From IMG/VR virus record IMGVR_UViG_3300009506_000077, positions 1-41,705 of that record: a stretch of 41,705 bases of DNA; one strand, 5' to 3'. The stretch's first letter is position 1, and each line of letters opens with the position of its first letter. This document shows positions 15,900 through 23,633 of the stretch, piece after piece. The translations under genes were made by a program, and so were the position numbers. This DNA is from a virus. The notes beneath the pieces are model-generated. The model was not told the DNA's origin and did no database searches. It worked only from the letters and a program-made list of their open reading frames with translations.

Positions 15900-16679
15900 A
15901 TGGAAGGCATTGACGAGAAAGGGATAGAGATAGTTGAAGTCGAGGAAACGCCGACGGGCGAATCCGAAGCGACTGAACCTACCGCTACCCAGGAAACGCC
16001 AAAGCCGCAACCGAGCGAGGAGTTCAAGGGAATCCAGCGGGCACTGGCACAACGGGACAGGGAAGTGGCGCGGATAAGAAGCGAGCTTGAGGAGGAGAGA
16101 GCGGCACGTCGCCAGCAAGAGGCGCTTACAAGGCGTCTCGACAGTCTGCAAGACACGATAGCGGGCCTCTTGGAGGCCCAGGCCAGAACGGGCACACTTG
16201 ACCCGGACGCGCAGACGGCCTTGCAGTCAACGGTGACGAAGCTCCGTGAGGAACGGGAGAGAGGGCAGCGCGAATCCGCACAGTCACAGTGGCAGAAGGA
16301 GGCCAATGTCGTCATGAAGCAAATCTCTGAGATGGCGGAAGAGGCAGGCGTGCCTCTGACCCACGAGGGACTTCGTGATGTCAAGGCGCACTTCTTGGAG
16401 GCGGTGAAGACCGGCGACCGGGAGTCACTTCTCGGAAGCATAGGTGAGGCCAGGCGCCAGCTCGCTACCCTTGGAAAGACTACCTCGGTTGTTGACCCGG
16501 AGCAACAGAAACAAGAACAGGAGAAGAGGCGGGAAGCCAAGAGGCTTGACCTTGGTTCGTCTACGGGTGGTGGAGGGGGAACGCTGAGATTGGCTGACTT
16601 CCAGAAGATGTCGTGGCGGGAACAGCAGGCGAACCTCGATAAGTACACAGCAGCGCAAAAGGCAGGCCGCCTCAAGTAA
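15900..16679 (+). CDS. Scaffolding protein
   Basis: A 259-residue protein directly before the major capsid gene. The N-terminus is acidic and disordered (EIVEVEETPTGESEATEPTA). A long coiled coil follows (ALAQRDREVARIRSELEEER), then further charged helices, a Gly-rich break (SSTGGGGGTL) and a final helical hook (FQKMSWREQQANLDKYTAAQ). Length, charge and position fit an assembly scaffold with a C-terminal coat-binding hook. The 81 bases before it (15819-15899) hold only a short GCGCC/GGCGC hairpin near 15829-15842. Confidence 0.8.
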   Translation: MEGIDEKGIEIVEVEETPTGESEATEPTATQETPKPQPSEEFKGIQRALAQRDREVARIRSELEEERAARRQQEALTRRLDSLQDTIAGLLEAQARTGTLDPDAQTALQSTVTKLREERERGQRESAQSQWQKEANVVMKQISEMAEEAGVPLTHEGLRDVKAHFLEAVKTGDRESLLGSIGEARRQLATLGKTTSVVDPEQQKQEQEKRREAKRLDLGSSTGGGGGTLRLADFQKMSWREQQANLDKYTAAQKAGRLK

Positions 16680-16692
16680 CAAGAGGTGAGCA

Positions 16693-17550
16693 ATGGCATA
16701 TAACACTGGGACGACTCCCACTCTAGCAGAGTTGATTACCGCCGGGTTCAATCCGGCCATGTTCTCGACTCAGGTTTTCATGCACACGATGTCGAACCTC
16801 GTGGTGGGCGACACGTGCAACAGCGAGTTCCGCAAAGAGCTTCAGAAGGGCTACACCGTGACCATCCCGGTCATGAGTGAGATTAGCACGACTGAGGTCA
16901 CGCCCGGAACGAAGGCATCCGCATCCAACGCGGCGGGGACTCCGGCAACCATCACGGTTGACAAGTGGCGCTATTCAGCGGTCGAAATCTCGAAGATGAG
17001 CCAGATTGAGAACATCGTTGACTACATGGCAAAGGGCGCGAAGTCAGTGGGCTACGCTCTCGCCAAGTACGTTGACACCACCCTGGGGGCTCTGTTCTCC
17101 ACGCTCAATTCGAGCAGCGTCCTGGGGACCGATGGCACGGCGTTCGATGAAGACCTCTGGCTGTCCATCGTGCAAACGCTAGACGAGGCTGACGTACCGC
17201 TGGAGGACCGCGCCTGCATCACCGACCCCTCTGGCCGGGCAGACATGCGGAAGATCGACTCGTTCATCAAGACCGACTACGTGAGGGAGGCTGTGGTACC
17301 GACCGGCAAAATCGGCATCATAGACGGCATCGGCATCCGCATCACCAACAACCTCACGGCGGCCACGACCGGGAACTACGGCGTCATCAAGCACCGGGAC
17401 GCTATTAGTTTCGTCATGCAGAAGGACCCTGGTACCGAGGTAGTCCCCCTGCCGGCTGAGTTCCACACCCTCGTTATTGGGGATGTGATCTTCGGCTGCG
17501 CTGAGACCAGGGATGCCTTTGGTGTTCCGTTCTATACCAGGCACGCGTAA
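16693..17550 (+). CDS. Major capsid protein
   Basis: A 285-residue coat protein of the HK97/P22-like fold by layout. It has an N-terminal TPTLAELITAGFNPAMFSTQ helix, a basic strand FRKELQKGYTVTIPV and a beta segment with KWRYSAVEISKMSQIENIVD. The spine-helix region is MAKGAKSVGYALAKYVDTTL, and the C-terminal part has IGIIDGIGIRITNN and RDAISFVMQK strands. The pattern resembles coat proteins of podovirus-type phages (V-x-V-P-x-x-S, then K-x-x-x-x-x-I). SD GAGG before ATG. It sits 13 nt after the scaffold gene. Confidence 0.85.
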   Translation: MAYNTGTTPTLAELITAGFNPAMFSTQVFMHTMSNLVVGDTCNSEFRKELQKGYTVTIPVMSEISTTEVTPGTKASASNAAGTPATITVDKWRYSAVEISKMSQIENIVDYMAKGAKSVGYALAKYVDTTLGALFSTLNSSSVLGTDGTAFDEDLWLSIVQTLDEADVPLEDRACITDPSGRADMRKIDSFIKTDYVREAVVPTGKIGIIDGIGIRITNNLTAATTGNYGVIKHRDAISFVMQKDPGTEVVPLPAEFHTLVIGDVIFGCAETRDAFGVPFYTRHA

Positions 17551-17564
17551 AGGGAGGTAACTGA

Positions 17565-17882
17565 ATGCCCATCTATGACCTGACATGTGACGAATGCGGA
17601 AAGCGGGACCGGGACGCCTTTGTTGTGCCCGGGAAGCCTCTGCCGCAATGCTGCGGCAGGGAAATGAGGCGGCTGCCGACGCACCAGGCATACGTGTTTA
17701 TGGATGGGCTAGGAGGCTACCCTTCGAGGCGCAAAAGGCACTTCGGGTCGGCACCCTACACCGGCAGGGATTGGTACCAGACCGACCCGAAGGAGGAGAA
17801 ATCCGAAAAGGTGCTGGACCTCGAGGCCGATGCGAGGAGACGCAGGGAGAGCGAAAAAGAATCCCAATCCATCGGCGTCTGA
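17565..17882 (+). CDS. FmdB-type zinc-ribbon protein
   Basis: A 105-residue protein that starts MPIYDLTCDECGKRDRDAFV and carries the second Cys set in PQCCGREMRRLP, the classic FmdB/CxxC_CxxC_SSSS ribbon (M-P-x-Y-x-x-x-C-x-x-C-G, then C-C-G-x-x-M). The C-terminal half is basic and ends in a charged helix. Such ribbons often sit beside capsid genes in phages; the role is unknown. Strong GGGAGG SD. Confidence 0.7.
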   Translation: MPIYDLTCDECGKRDRDAFVVPGKPLPQCCGREMRRLPTHQAYVFMDGLGGYPSRRKRHFGSAPYTGRDWYQTDPKEEKSEKVLDLEADARRRRESEKESQSIGV

Positions 17883-17913
17883 TAAATAAGCGAGGAACAA
17901 AGGAGAAGGCAAA

Positions 17914-18648
17914 ATGCCGAATCAGGTAAAGGTTCAACGGACTCTCGACTTCGAGGGTGCGGCTGGCTACAAGGCAAACATTACGGGCAACCCGATGTCA
18001 GAGCGGGTCGTCTACTATCAGCACTTCGTTGGCCCCGGAGTAGATGAGACCAACGAAGTTGCGGTTAACGAATCCCACGGCGGAAGCGGTGCAATCAATG
18101 TCGCTGCCGGGGGAACCTACCGGCTCACGTCGAGCACTACGGACAACGACAAGACCGAAGTGGCCGGTGAACTGGTCTGGTACGCAGACTACAACTGCGT
18201 CATGGAGGCGCGGGTCAAGGTTGATGCCATAACGACCGTCGGCATGGTGGTGGGCTTCAGCGATGCGAAGGCAGAGGCAGACAATCAGGTGGCCTTCGAG
18301 ATAAACGGAGCAACCATCGTTGACCGATGCACGAATGGCGCGGCCTTTGCCTTCGACACCGATGCCACGAGCGCCGTCTGGTACATGTGCAATACCAATG
18401 CCGGCACACAGGCAGGAACGTCAACGGGGGTGGCGCCGGTAGCTGCCACCTATGAGGTATTCCGAGTGGCCCTGGATTCCAGCGGCAATGCGCGGTTCTA
18501 CCGCAACGGGACTCCCTGTGGTTACAAGGCGCTGGCTGTTGCAACCGCGACGGCGCTGACGTGGTACGTCGCTGAAATCTCGCGGGCCGGAACTGCTGCG
18601 AGGAACATGGACATTGACTACGTGTACTGCGCGCAAGACCTAGCGTAA
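17914..18648 (+). CDS. ConA/LamG-like virion decoration protein
   Basis: A 244-residue all-beta protein. The segment from VVYYQHFVGPGVDETN through GTYRLTSSTTDNDKTEVAGE and CVMEARVKVDAITTVGMVVG to YEVFRVALDSSGNARFYRNG follows the concanavalin-like jelly-roll layout (strand, aromatic, E-A-R-V, then F-R-V-x-x-D-x-x-G-x-x-x-F-Y). Located just after the coat gene, it is probably a capsid decoration or fibre protein that binds glycans. Good SD (AAGGAG). Domain call moderate, role inferred. Confidence 0.65.
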   Translation: MPNQVKVQRTLDFEGAAGYKANITGNPMSERVVYYQHFVGPGVDETNEVAVNESHGGSGAINVAAGGTYRLTSSTTDNDKTEVAGELVWYADYNCVMEARVKVDAITTVGMVVGFSDAKAEADNQVAFEINGATIVDRCTNGAAFAFDTDATSAVWYMCNTNAGTQAGTSTGVAPVAATYEVFRVALDSSGNARFYRNGTPCGYKALAVATATALTWYVAEISRAGTAARNMDIDYVYCAQDLA

Positions 18649-18659
18649 GGGGGTGACCG

Positions 18660-19088
18660 ATGGCTGACAGGATTCTGACCTGGTACACAGCAACATGGAA
18701 CCCTGGGGCCGCTCAGACGGGGCCTGCCTACTTTCTGGAGGCCGCCTATGAGCCGGTGGCGGTGCGCGTACACGCCGGCGTAGCTCCACGGACCGAGGAC
18801 CTGAAGTTCGACATCTTCGCCGATGGTGCGAGCATACTCGCCGACCATACCTCAAAGCAATACGTTCTTGCGACCGGGATTGAGATCCCGACCACGCCGG
18901 ACACTACGGCGTCGCTGTCTGCCGGCGAAAGCAGCGACGCCATGGCTGAGAACTTCAGCACGGACCTCATTGAAGCGGGGACGTGGGTAACGTGCCGCGT
19001 CTCGTGCAACGGTGAGGCACAGGACATCACGGTACAACTCGAACTGGACGAGGCTCTTGAGCCTATGGCTGGTGACGAGGATGAGTAG
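18660..19088 (+). CDS. Beta-rich virion protein, 142 aa
   Basis: The protein is acidic, with alternating strands (EPVAVRVHAGVAPRTEDLKF, then FDIFADGASILAD, and later TWVTCRVSCNGEAQDITVQL). This pattern is a single beta-sandwich. It occurs in the decoration cluster between the coat and tail genes, with SD GGGGG before ATG 18660. No family recognised. The 56 bases after it contain a short CTTTAC/GTAAAG hairpin. Confidence 0.6.
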   Translation: MADRILTWYTATWNPGAAQTGPAYFLEAAYEPVAVRVHAGVAPRTEDLKFDIFADGASILADHTSKQYVLATGIEIPTTPDTTASLSAGESSDAMAENFSTDLIEAGTWVTCRVSCNGEAQDITVQLELDEALEPMAGDEDE

Positions 19089-19144
19089 CGCCTTTACAGC
19101 GTTAGGCGGTAAAGAAACGCGGTAATCGAGAAGGAGAAACTGAG

Positions 19145-19831
19145 ATGGCTCTTATCAAGGCAAAGGCAAGGCAGACTGACGCATCGTTCGCGGCTTCTGA
19201 AGGCGATGATGTTTTCGCTCGCGCCATGCGCGATGGCAGTCTCTACACGAACAACTGGTTCATGGCCCAGGCAATCAAGGGCCGGGCGTTTGGTGTCAAT
19301 GGCGGTGTGCTAACCACGCCTCTGACGCTGAATGCAACCATTGCTGACGGCGAGCAAGACCTGCTGGTCAACGTTCCGACGAACACGACCATCATACCCG
19401 TCTACATTGCGGTGGACTTTGAGGACACCGGCACGGCCCAGGTGCTCGACGTTCTGGCGGTCGCCAGCGACATCTACGACAACGCCAACACCAGCACCGC
19501 CAAGACAATCTACAACATGCGCATTGACCAGCCGGCGGCCTCAAGATGCTCCGCCATGGCGGTCGTGACCGCTGGTGGCACGGCGGTCGAGACATCCAGC
19601 CACTTCGTCGAGTTCTGGCGGCCCTATGCCGGGTTCGGTGAGGATGCCTTCAACTCCTCGACCGGCTGGGTCAACTCGGCGGTCAATGGCTGCCACTGGA
19701 GCGTCGCGCAGGCCGTGGTTCCTCCCATCATAGTCGGCCCCGGCTCGCTCTCTGTGTTCGCATCGGCTCAGGCCGGGACGGGCTTCATTACGGCCATCTG
19801 GGTCGAGATTCCATCGGCGGAACTTGTGTAA
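19145..19831 (+). CDS. Beta-rich structural protein, 228 aa
   Basis: The N-terminus has KAKARQTDASFAASEGDDVF and RDGSLYTNNWFMAQAIKGRA; the centre (LVNVPTNTTIIPVYIAVDFE) has strands typical of phage head-surface or head-tail proteins. There is no Cys-rich motif, membrane segment or signal peptide. Strong GAAGGAG SD. Likely a structural component because of its position and composition; function unproven. Confidence 0.6.
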   Translation: MALIKAKARQTDASFAASEGDDVFARAMRDGSLYTNNWFMAQAIKGRAFGVNGGVLTTPLTLNATIADGEQDLLVNVPTNTTIIPVYIAVDFEDTGTAQVLDVLAVASDIYDNANTSTAKTIYNMRIDQPAASRCSAMAVVTAGGTAVETSSHFVEFWRPYAGFGEDAFNSSTGWVNSAVNGCHWSVAQAVVPPIIVGPGSLSVFASAQAGTGFITAIWVEIPSAELV

Positions 19832-19833
19832 CC

Positions 19834-20514
19834 ATGACATGCCACGAAGTCATTGACTGGCACACGCCGGCAACTGACTATGGCGAGGAGACGGTGGGAA
19901 ATCACCGTCTTGCGAAGATGGTGTGCCGGCCGGGGGTGAGGCGCCACATGCCCATCCTCGGCCGGACGGCCACTTCCTTTCGGCAACCTGTCACACTGAC
20001 GGTCCTTCAGGAAATGCACACCGGGCGCTGGCACGACTGGATGGCCGATGACCCGTACGACTACTGGGCCATGCAGGTGTATGCGAGGGCAGCGCATGGG
20101 AAGGTGGTCACGGCGGGCCTGGGGCTTGGCTTGCTGGCCCATGAACTTTTCAATAATCCCATGGTGACCAGTATCACGATTCTGGAACGCAGCGCCGATG
20201 TGGTGGCCTTGGTATACGGCTACCTGCCAGCGGATGATCGGCTGTCGCTCATTGTCGGTGACTACTGGGAATACCTCGAAAGCGGGAGCAACTTCGACAC
20301 GATTATCACCGATACGTGGAGAGCCGTTAACTCACACGACCTGTGGGCGCTGTTTAGCAGGGAAGTGACGCCGGCGCGTGACTGGCTGAGGGCAAAGTAT
20401 CCCGCCGCCACGCTAGTCTTTCACGGCTTCCCTGGGGCATCAGATATTCCACTGAGCGAGCCAGTATCACCTATCGAAAGTTGGGCCAAACCACGGGAGG
20501 CGGTTCATGCGTGA
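19834..20514 (+). CDS. Class I SAM methyltransferase / spermidine-synthase-like protein
   Basis: The 226-residue product has a Rossmann-type motif I KVVTAGLGLGLLAHELFNN, then a beta2 strand SITILERSADVVAL ending in the usual acidic residue. Next is LSLIVGDYWEYLESGSNFDT (motif II Asp) and FDTIITDTW (post-motif Asp). This order matches spermidine-synthase/methyltransferase folds. The substrate is unknown; such enzymes could act on a virion protein, a polyamine or a host target. It starts two bases after the previous stop with no clear SD, so it is probably coupled. It is an enzyme in a row of structural genes. Confidence 0.65.
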   Translation: MTCHEVIDWHTPATDYGEETVGNHRLAKMVCRPGVRRHMPILGRTATSFRQPVTLTVLQEMHTGRWHDWMADDPYDYWAMQVYARAAHGKVVTAGLGLGLLAHELFNNPMVTSITILERSADVVALVYGYLPADDRLSLIVGDYWEYLESGSNFDTIITDTWRAVNSHDLWALFSREVTPARDWLRAKYPAATLVFHGFPGASDIPLSEPVSPIESWAKPREAVHA

Positions 20515-20656
20515 CAGGGCAGTCATCGAGCACTGCGGCACAAGACCGGACATCCTGAGTCTGGAGGTGCTGCTCGACATACGCGACCTCATGGTCAAGT
20601 CCCTCAAGGCAACAAAGACAACGAGGAAACCCAGGAAACCGAGAAAGACAACATAG
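20507..20656 (+). CDS. Small basic-tailed protein, 49 aa
   Basis: The start MRDRAVIEHCGTRPDILSLE, a helix LLDIRDLMVKSLK and a Lys/Arg/Pro tail look like a small phage miniprotein seen near structural genes, a helix D-I-R-D-L followed by a basic end. ATG 20507 has GGGAGG six bases upstream and overlaps the methyltransferase end by 8 nt. Function unknown. Confidence 0.55.
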   Translation: MRDRAVIEHCGTRPDILSLEVLLDIRDLMVKSLKATKTTRKPRKPRKTT

Positions 20657-20664
20657 GCTAATCC

Positions 20665-20718
20665 AATCCTCCGTCATGATTGGCGGGCCGGACGAAAGTG
20701 GATAGCCCAGGGAGGATT
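20665..20718 (+). promoter_or_regulatory. Leader hairpin covering a ribosome binding site
   Basis: AATCCTCC (20665-20672) is the exact complement of GGAGGATT (20711-20718), which contains the SD of the gene at 20721. Inside lies a shorter GGGC/GCCC pairing. When folded, the 8-bp stem hides the SD, which suggests translational control of the 338-aa virion protein. Confidence 0.5.
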
Positions 20719-20720
20719 AC

Positions 20721-21737
20721 ATGGCAACCGAAGTTAAAGGCAGCGGCCTCACACGCAGCGAGGGTCAAACCCAGGCTCTCTCGACAACGGCGCTGTGCGT
20801 GGCTGTAAAGCCTGGGTTTGACGGAATCGAACTCTACTGCTCAGACACCGTACGTTACAGCCAAGGCCCCAAACTTGTGCAGGCGCTCTACTACACTGGG
20901 TCGTCGGGTGTCTATACCGACGTGACCACCCTTGCGACCGACAGGACCGGGCCGGTCACACTCAATAGCATGGCGACGGCGGACGCCCTTTGTCTCTGCC
21001 TCTCAGACCCGACACGTGGCATCTACTATGACGTGACGAACACCAACGGGAACGCGGCCACGCAGGTTATCACGTACACCTACGATGTGGCTGAGGCGGA
21101 CTACATCAAGATAACCGGCACTCTGAGCGGCACCTTCACTGTCGGCGAGACAGTGACCAGCACCTTTGATGGTGTGTTCGCTGCCTTGCCAAGCGCGACC
21201 GGTACTGTGGTCTACGACGGCAGCACCTATCTTGTCGTCAAGGCAAGCGCCGGGAATCGCTGGTTCACCGAGACGGCACTGGACGCGATGGCAACCGAGC
21301 ATGGTGGCGTAAGCGACCAGACAATCACCGGGTCAACCTCTGGCGAAACGGTGACAGCAGTCACCGCCGTGGCACAGGCCACCATCGGCACGAACTACTG
21401 GACTAGCCTCAGCGGGACGGATGGGACGATAGCCGTGGCTGGCAAGACACTGGGGCAGGATGGCCTTGTAACATGGACCACACCGACGGATTGGGTGGCC
21501 TCAAAACTGGACGGTTCGTACCAGCACGGCTACTGGGTCAAGTGGTCTCCAAGTGGGGCGCTGGACTCCAGCGTGACCGTTGTAGGCATCATCCCGGCGG
21601 CCTACGGCACAGCCTACGCCTACCTCATTGGCGGACTTTCCCGCAACCAGCGTTTCAACAGGGCTCATGTGGGCGGCTACGAACTCATCGCCCTCTCGGG
21701 CACTCCGACGGCCTACATCAACTGGGAACGGGACTAA
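20721..21737 (+). CDS. Beta-rich virion protein, 338 aa
   Basis: Composed of Thr/Ser/Gly-rich strands with a middle module (ITGTLSGTFTVGETVTSTFD and VVYDGSTYLVVKASAGNRW) that is like Ig-fold or fibre domains. The C-terminus ends in a helix NRAHVGGYELIALSG. No enzymatic motif. It precedes the tailspike and is likely part of the tail or head decoration. The SD GGAGG lies in a complementary stem (20665-20718). Confidence 0.6.
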   Translation: MATEVKGSGLTRSEGQTQALSTTALCVAVKPGFDGIELYCSDTVRYSQGPKLVQALYYTGSSGVYTDVTTLATDRTGPVTLNSMATADALCLCLSDPTRGIYYDVTNTNGNAATQVITYTYDVAEADYIKITGTLSGTFTVGETVTSTFDGVFAALPSATGTVVYDGSTYLVVKASAGNRWFTETALDAMATEHGGVSDQTITGSTSGETVTAVTAVAQATIGTNYWTSLSGTDGTIAVAGKTLGQDGLVTWTTPTDWVASKLDGSYQHGYWVKWSPSGALDSSVTVVGIIPAAYGTAYAYLIGGLSRNQRFNRAHVGGYELIALSGTPTAYINWERD

Positions 21738-21748
21738 GGAGGGCGACG

Positions 21749-23035
21749 ATGACAGGATACTCTAGCTCAGTCGCCAAGCCTCTTGGCAGAAAGGCCGATG
21801 TCGTCCTCGCCATGCCGGATGCAACCGGGACGGTAAGGGCTGGTGCGGACGCGGTAATCTCGTCAACCACGCCCATTGCTGACATCATGACATGGCGCGA
21901 CCGCATTTACGCAGAGCGCGGTGGCGGGCTTCTTCAGCTTTCAGCGGGTTCGTGCATAGCGGAGCAGACGCTCCTACTTGACAGGCCGGTTGACATACAG
22001 GGTGTAGGAAGCGGCAACTGGATGTCACCAGCGCCATACGCCCAAAACTCAACGTACATCGCGGCCACGACCGGGCGTGACTTCAACATGGTCGAAGTCA
22101 ACATGGCGTACAATGTCGAGCACATCACGCTCGCCAACCTCTGCATCGGCAATGGGATAGCCGGGAACTATGATGCCATCGTAATCGCGCAGACTGCCAA
22201 CAAGCAGACGCAGAATGTGAACCTATCAAACCTCCGGTGGTCATGCAGCGGGGCCAGGCACGGGCTTGTTATAACTCCAGATGTGGCCGCACAGGTTCTC
22301 TACCGGATTGTGGTTGACAACTGCATTTCTGAGGACTGTACGGGAGGCGATGGCATTCACATTGACGCTAGCACTGCAGCCGTGCAGCACGTCTACATCA
22401 ACAACTTCCGGGACCGCAATGACAAGAGAAGCATCTATGCGACCGGGGACGTGAGAGACCTTCAGGTGTTCGGCGGCCAGATAGCACCGAACGAGGAAGG
22501 CGTCTATCTGGACACGATAAGCACCGTCGGCAACATCGAGTTCATCAGCCTCCTATCGCTGGGCGCTGCGGCACCGACAAAGCCATTGTACTACCTCACC
22601 GGTGTTGACGGAGCCAAGTTCATCGGTGGCGGACACTGGAACGGCGGTAACGGGCGCGTTTATGGCTTCCAAGCCGTTCTCAGCGACTACCTCACGATAG
22701 ACGGGTTGATGCTCAACGGCCATCTAGAAGGCGGCATCCGGCTGGAGGGCTGCCAGTGGGCGGGCATCCATAACGTCATGCTGAGGAATAATTGTCAAAC
22801 CGCAGACAATACCTATGCTGAGATCGCCATGGTGTCAAGCGGCGCGACACACTGCAAGTACAATGTCATCCGCGGGGCGAGAATCTACGAGACGGCGGCC
22901 AACAAAGCCAAGTATGGAATCTCAGAAGCGGACGCGAACCAGGATTACAACACATGGGACGGGACGACCTACGGATGCCAGACTTCTCATTCTCTACGAA
23001 GCGGCGCACACTCAGCGTTTGCGCTCATGATATAG
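21749..23035 (+). CDS. Tailspike with right-handed beta-helix
   Basis: A 428-residue protein. After a short head-binding part (SSSVAKPLGRKADVVLAMPD), TIM-like coils begin at DRIYAERGGGLLQLSAGSCI, then LDRPVDIQGVGSGNW. Repeated N-x-x-I/L-x-N-x-x rungs (VEHITLANLCIGNG, NVNLSNLRWSCSGARHG, RIVVDNCISEDCTGGDGIHI, HVYINNFRDRN) follow, which is the pectate-lyase-like parallel beta-helix of phage spikes. It probably binds or cleaves host surface polysaccharide. ATG 21749 has an AAGGAGGG SD; the frame is open upstream to 21473 only because it runs through the previous gene. Confidence 0.8.
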   Translation: MTGYSSSVAKPLGRKADVVLAMPDATGTVRAGADAVISSTTPIADIMTWRDRIYAERGGGLLQLSAGSCIAEQTLLLDRPVDIQGVGSGNWMSPAPYAQNSTYIAATTGRDFNMVEVNMAYNVEHITLANLCIGNGIAGNYDAIVIAQTANKQTQNVNLSNLRWSCSGARHGLVITPDVAAQVLYRIVVDNCISEDCTGGDGIHIDASTAAVQHVYINNFRDRNDKRSIYATGDVRDLQVFGGQIAPNEEGVYLDTISTVGNIEFISLLSLGAAAPTKPLYYLTGVDGAKFIGGGHWNGGNGRVYGFQAVLSDYLTIDGLMLNGHLEGGIRLEGCQWAGIHNVMLRNNCQTADNTYAEIAMVSSGATHCKYNVIRGARIYETAANKAKYGISEADANQDYNTWDGTTYGCQTSHSLRSGAHSAFALMI

Positions 23036-23044
23036 GAGGACGAA

Positions 23045-23623
23045 ATGCCAGAAACCACGCAGCCACAAGACTCAAAGGGATTCGCACAGGGCAGCATCCA
23101 TCGGGTGCTTACTGGCTATTACCGTCCGCCGGAACCCGTACGCTCATACACGACACAGGTGCTCACCGCTGACCGTTTGTACCTGACCCGCATTACCGTG
23201 GAGGAACCGCAGACGTGGGATAGAGTTGCGGTTGAAACAACGGCGGCATCCGGCGCGGGAACAGCGGTACGGGTTGGCCTATACTTCAGCGCCGCATCTG
23301 GAATGACGCCGGCGGGTGCCCCGCTTATTGCGGACTGGGGCGAGATAGCGACGGATGCCAATGCAATCGACACGGCGACCATAGACTACACGGCCAAAGT
23401 TGGGGTCTACTGGTTGGCGATGTACGCCGAGTCAACGCCGACGGTGAGGGCCTTTCGGCCCGCGTGGCCCCTGGCCGGACACCTGACCGCGTGGTCGGAT
23501 GATTATGCCGGGTACTACTACTCCGGTAGCTATGGGGCGCTGGCCTCTACGTGTCCGGCAACGACCGGCCTAACCTACAACCCGCAGGTGTTGGTCTGCA
23601 TGAGAATAGCGAGTTACCCGTAG
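23045..23623 (+). CDS. Tail-associated beta protein, 192 aa
   Basis: A beta-sandwich protein with strands RLYLTRITVEEPQTWDRVAV and AVRVGLYFSAASGMTPAGAP, followed by DYTAKVGVYWLAMYAESTPT and a Tyr-rich loop DDYAGYYYSGSYGA. The layout fits receptor-binding or carbohydrate-binding tips that follow tailspikes. Strong AGGAGG SD nine nt after the spike stop. Function inferred from context only. Confidence 0.6.
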   Translation: MPETTQPQDSKGFAQGSIHRVLTGYYRPPEPVRSYTTQVLTADRLYLTRITVEEPQTWDRVAVETTAASGAGTAVRVGLYFSAASGMTPAGAPLIADWGEIATDANAIDTATIDYTAKVGVYWLAMYAESTPTVRAFRPAWPLAGHLTAWSDDYAGYYYSGSYGALASTCPATTGLTYNPQVLVCMRIASYP

Positions 23624-23633
23624 GAGAAGCGTC

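Noticed and set aside
15824-16699. 291-codon minus-strand ORF opposite the scaffold gene
   Set aside because: Ser/Arg/Cys-rich product of the kind produced by reading a charged coiled coil backwards; no neighbours on that strand.
21970-22010. TTGACA matches inside the tailspike gene
   Set aside because: No -10 at 16-18 bp and wholly within coding sequence.
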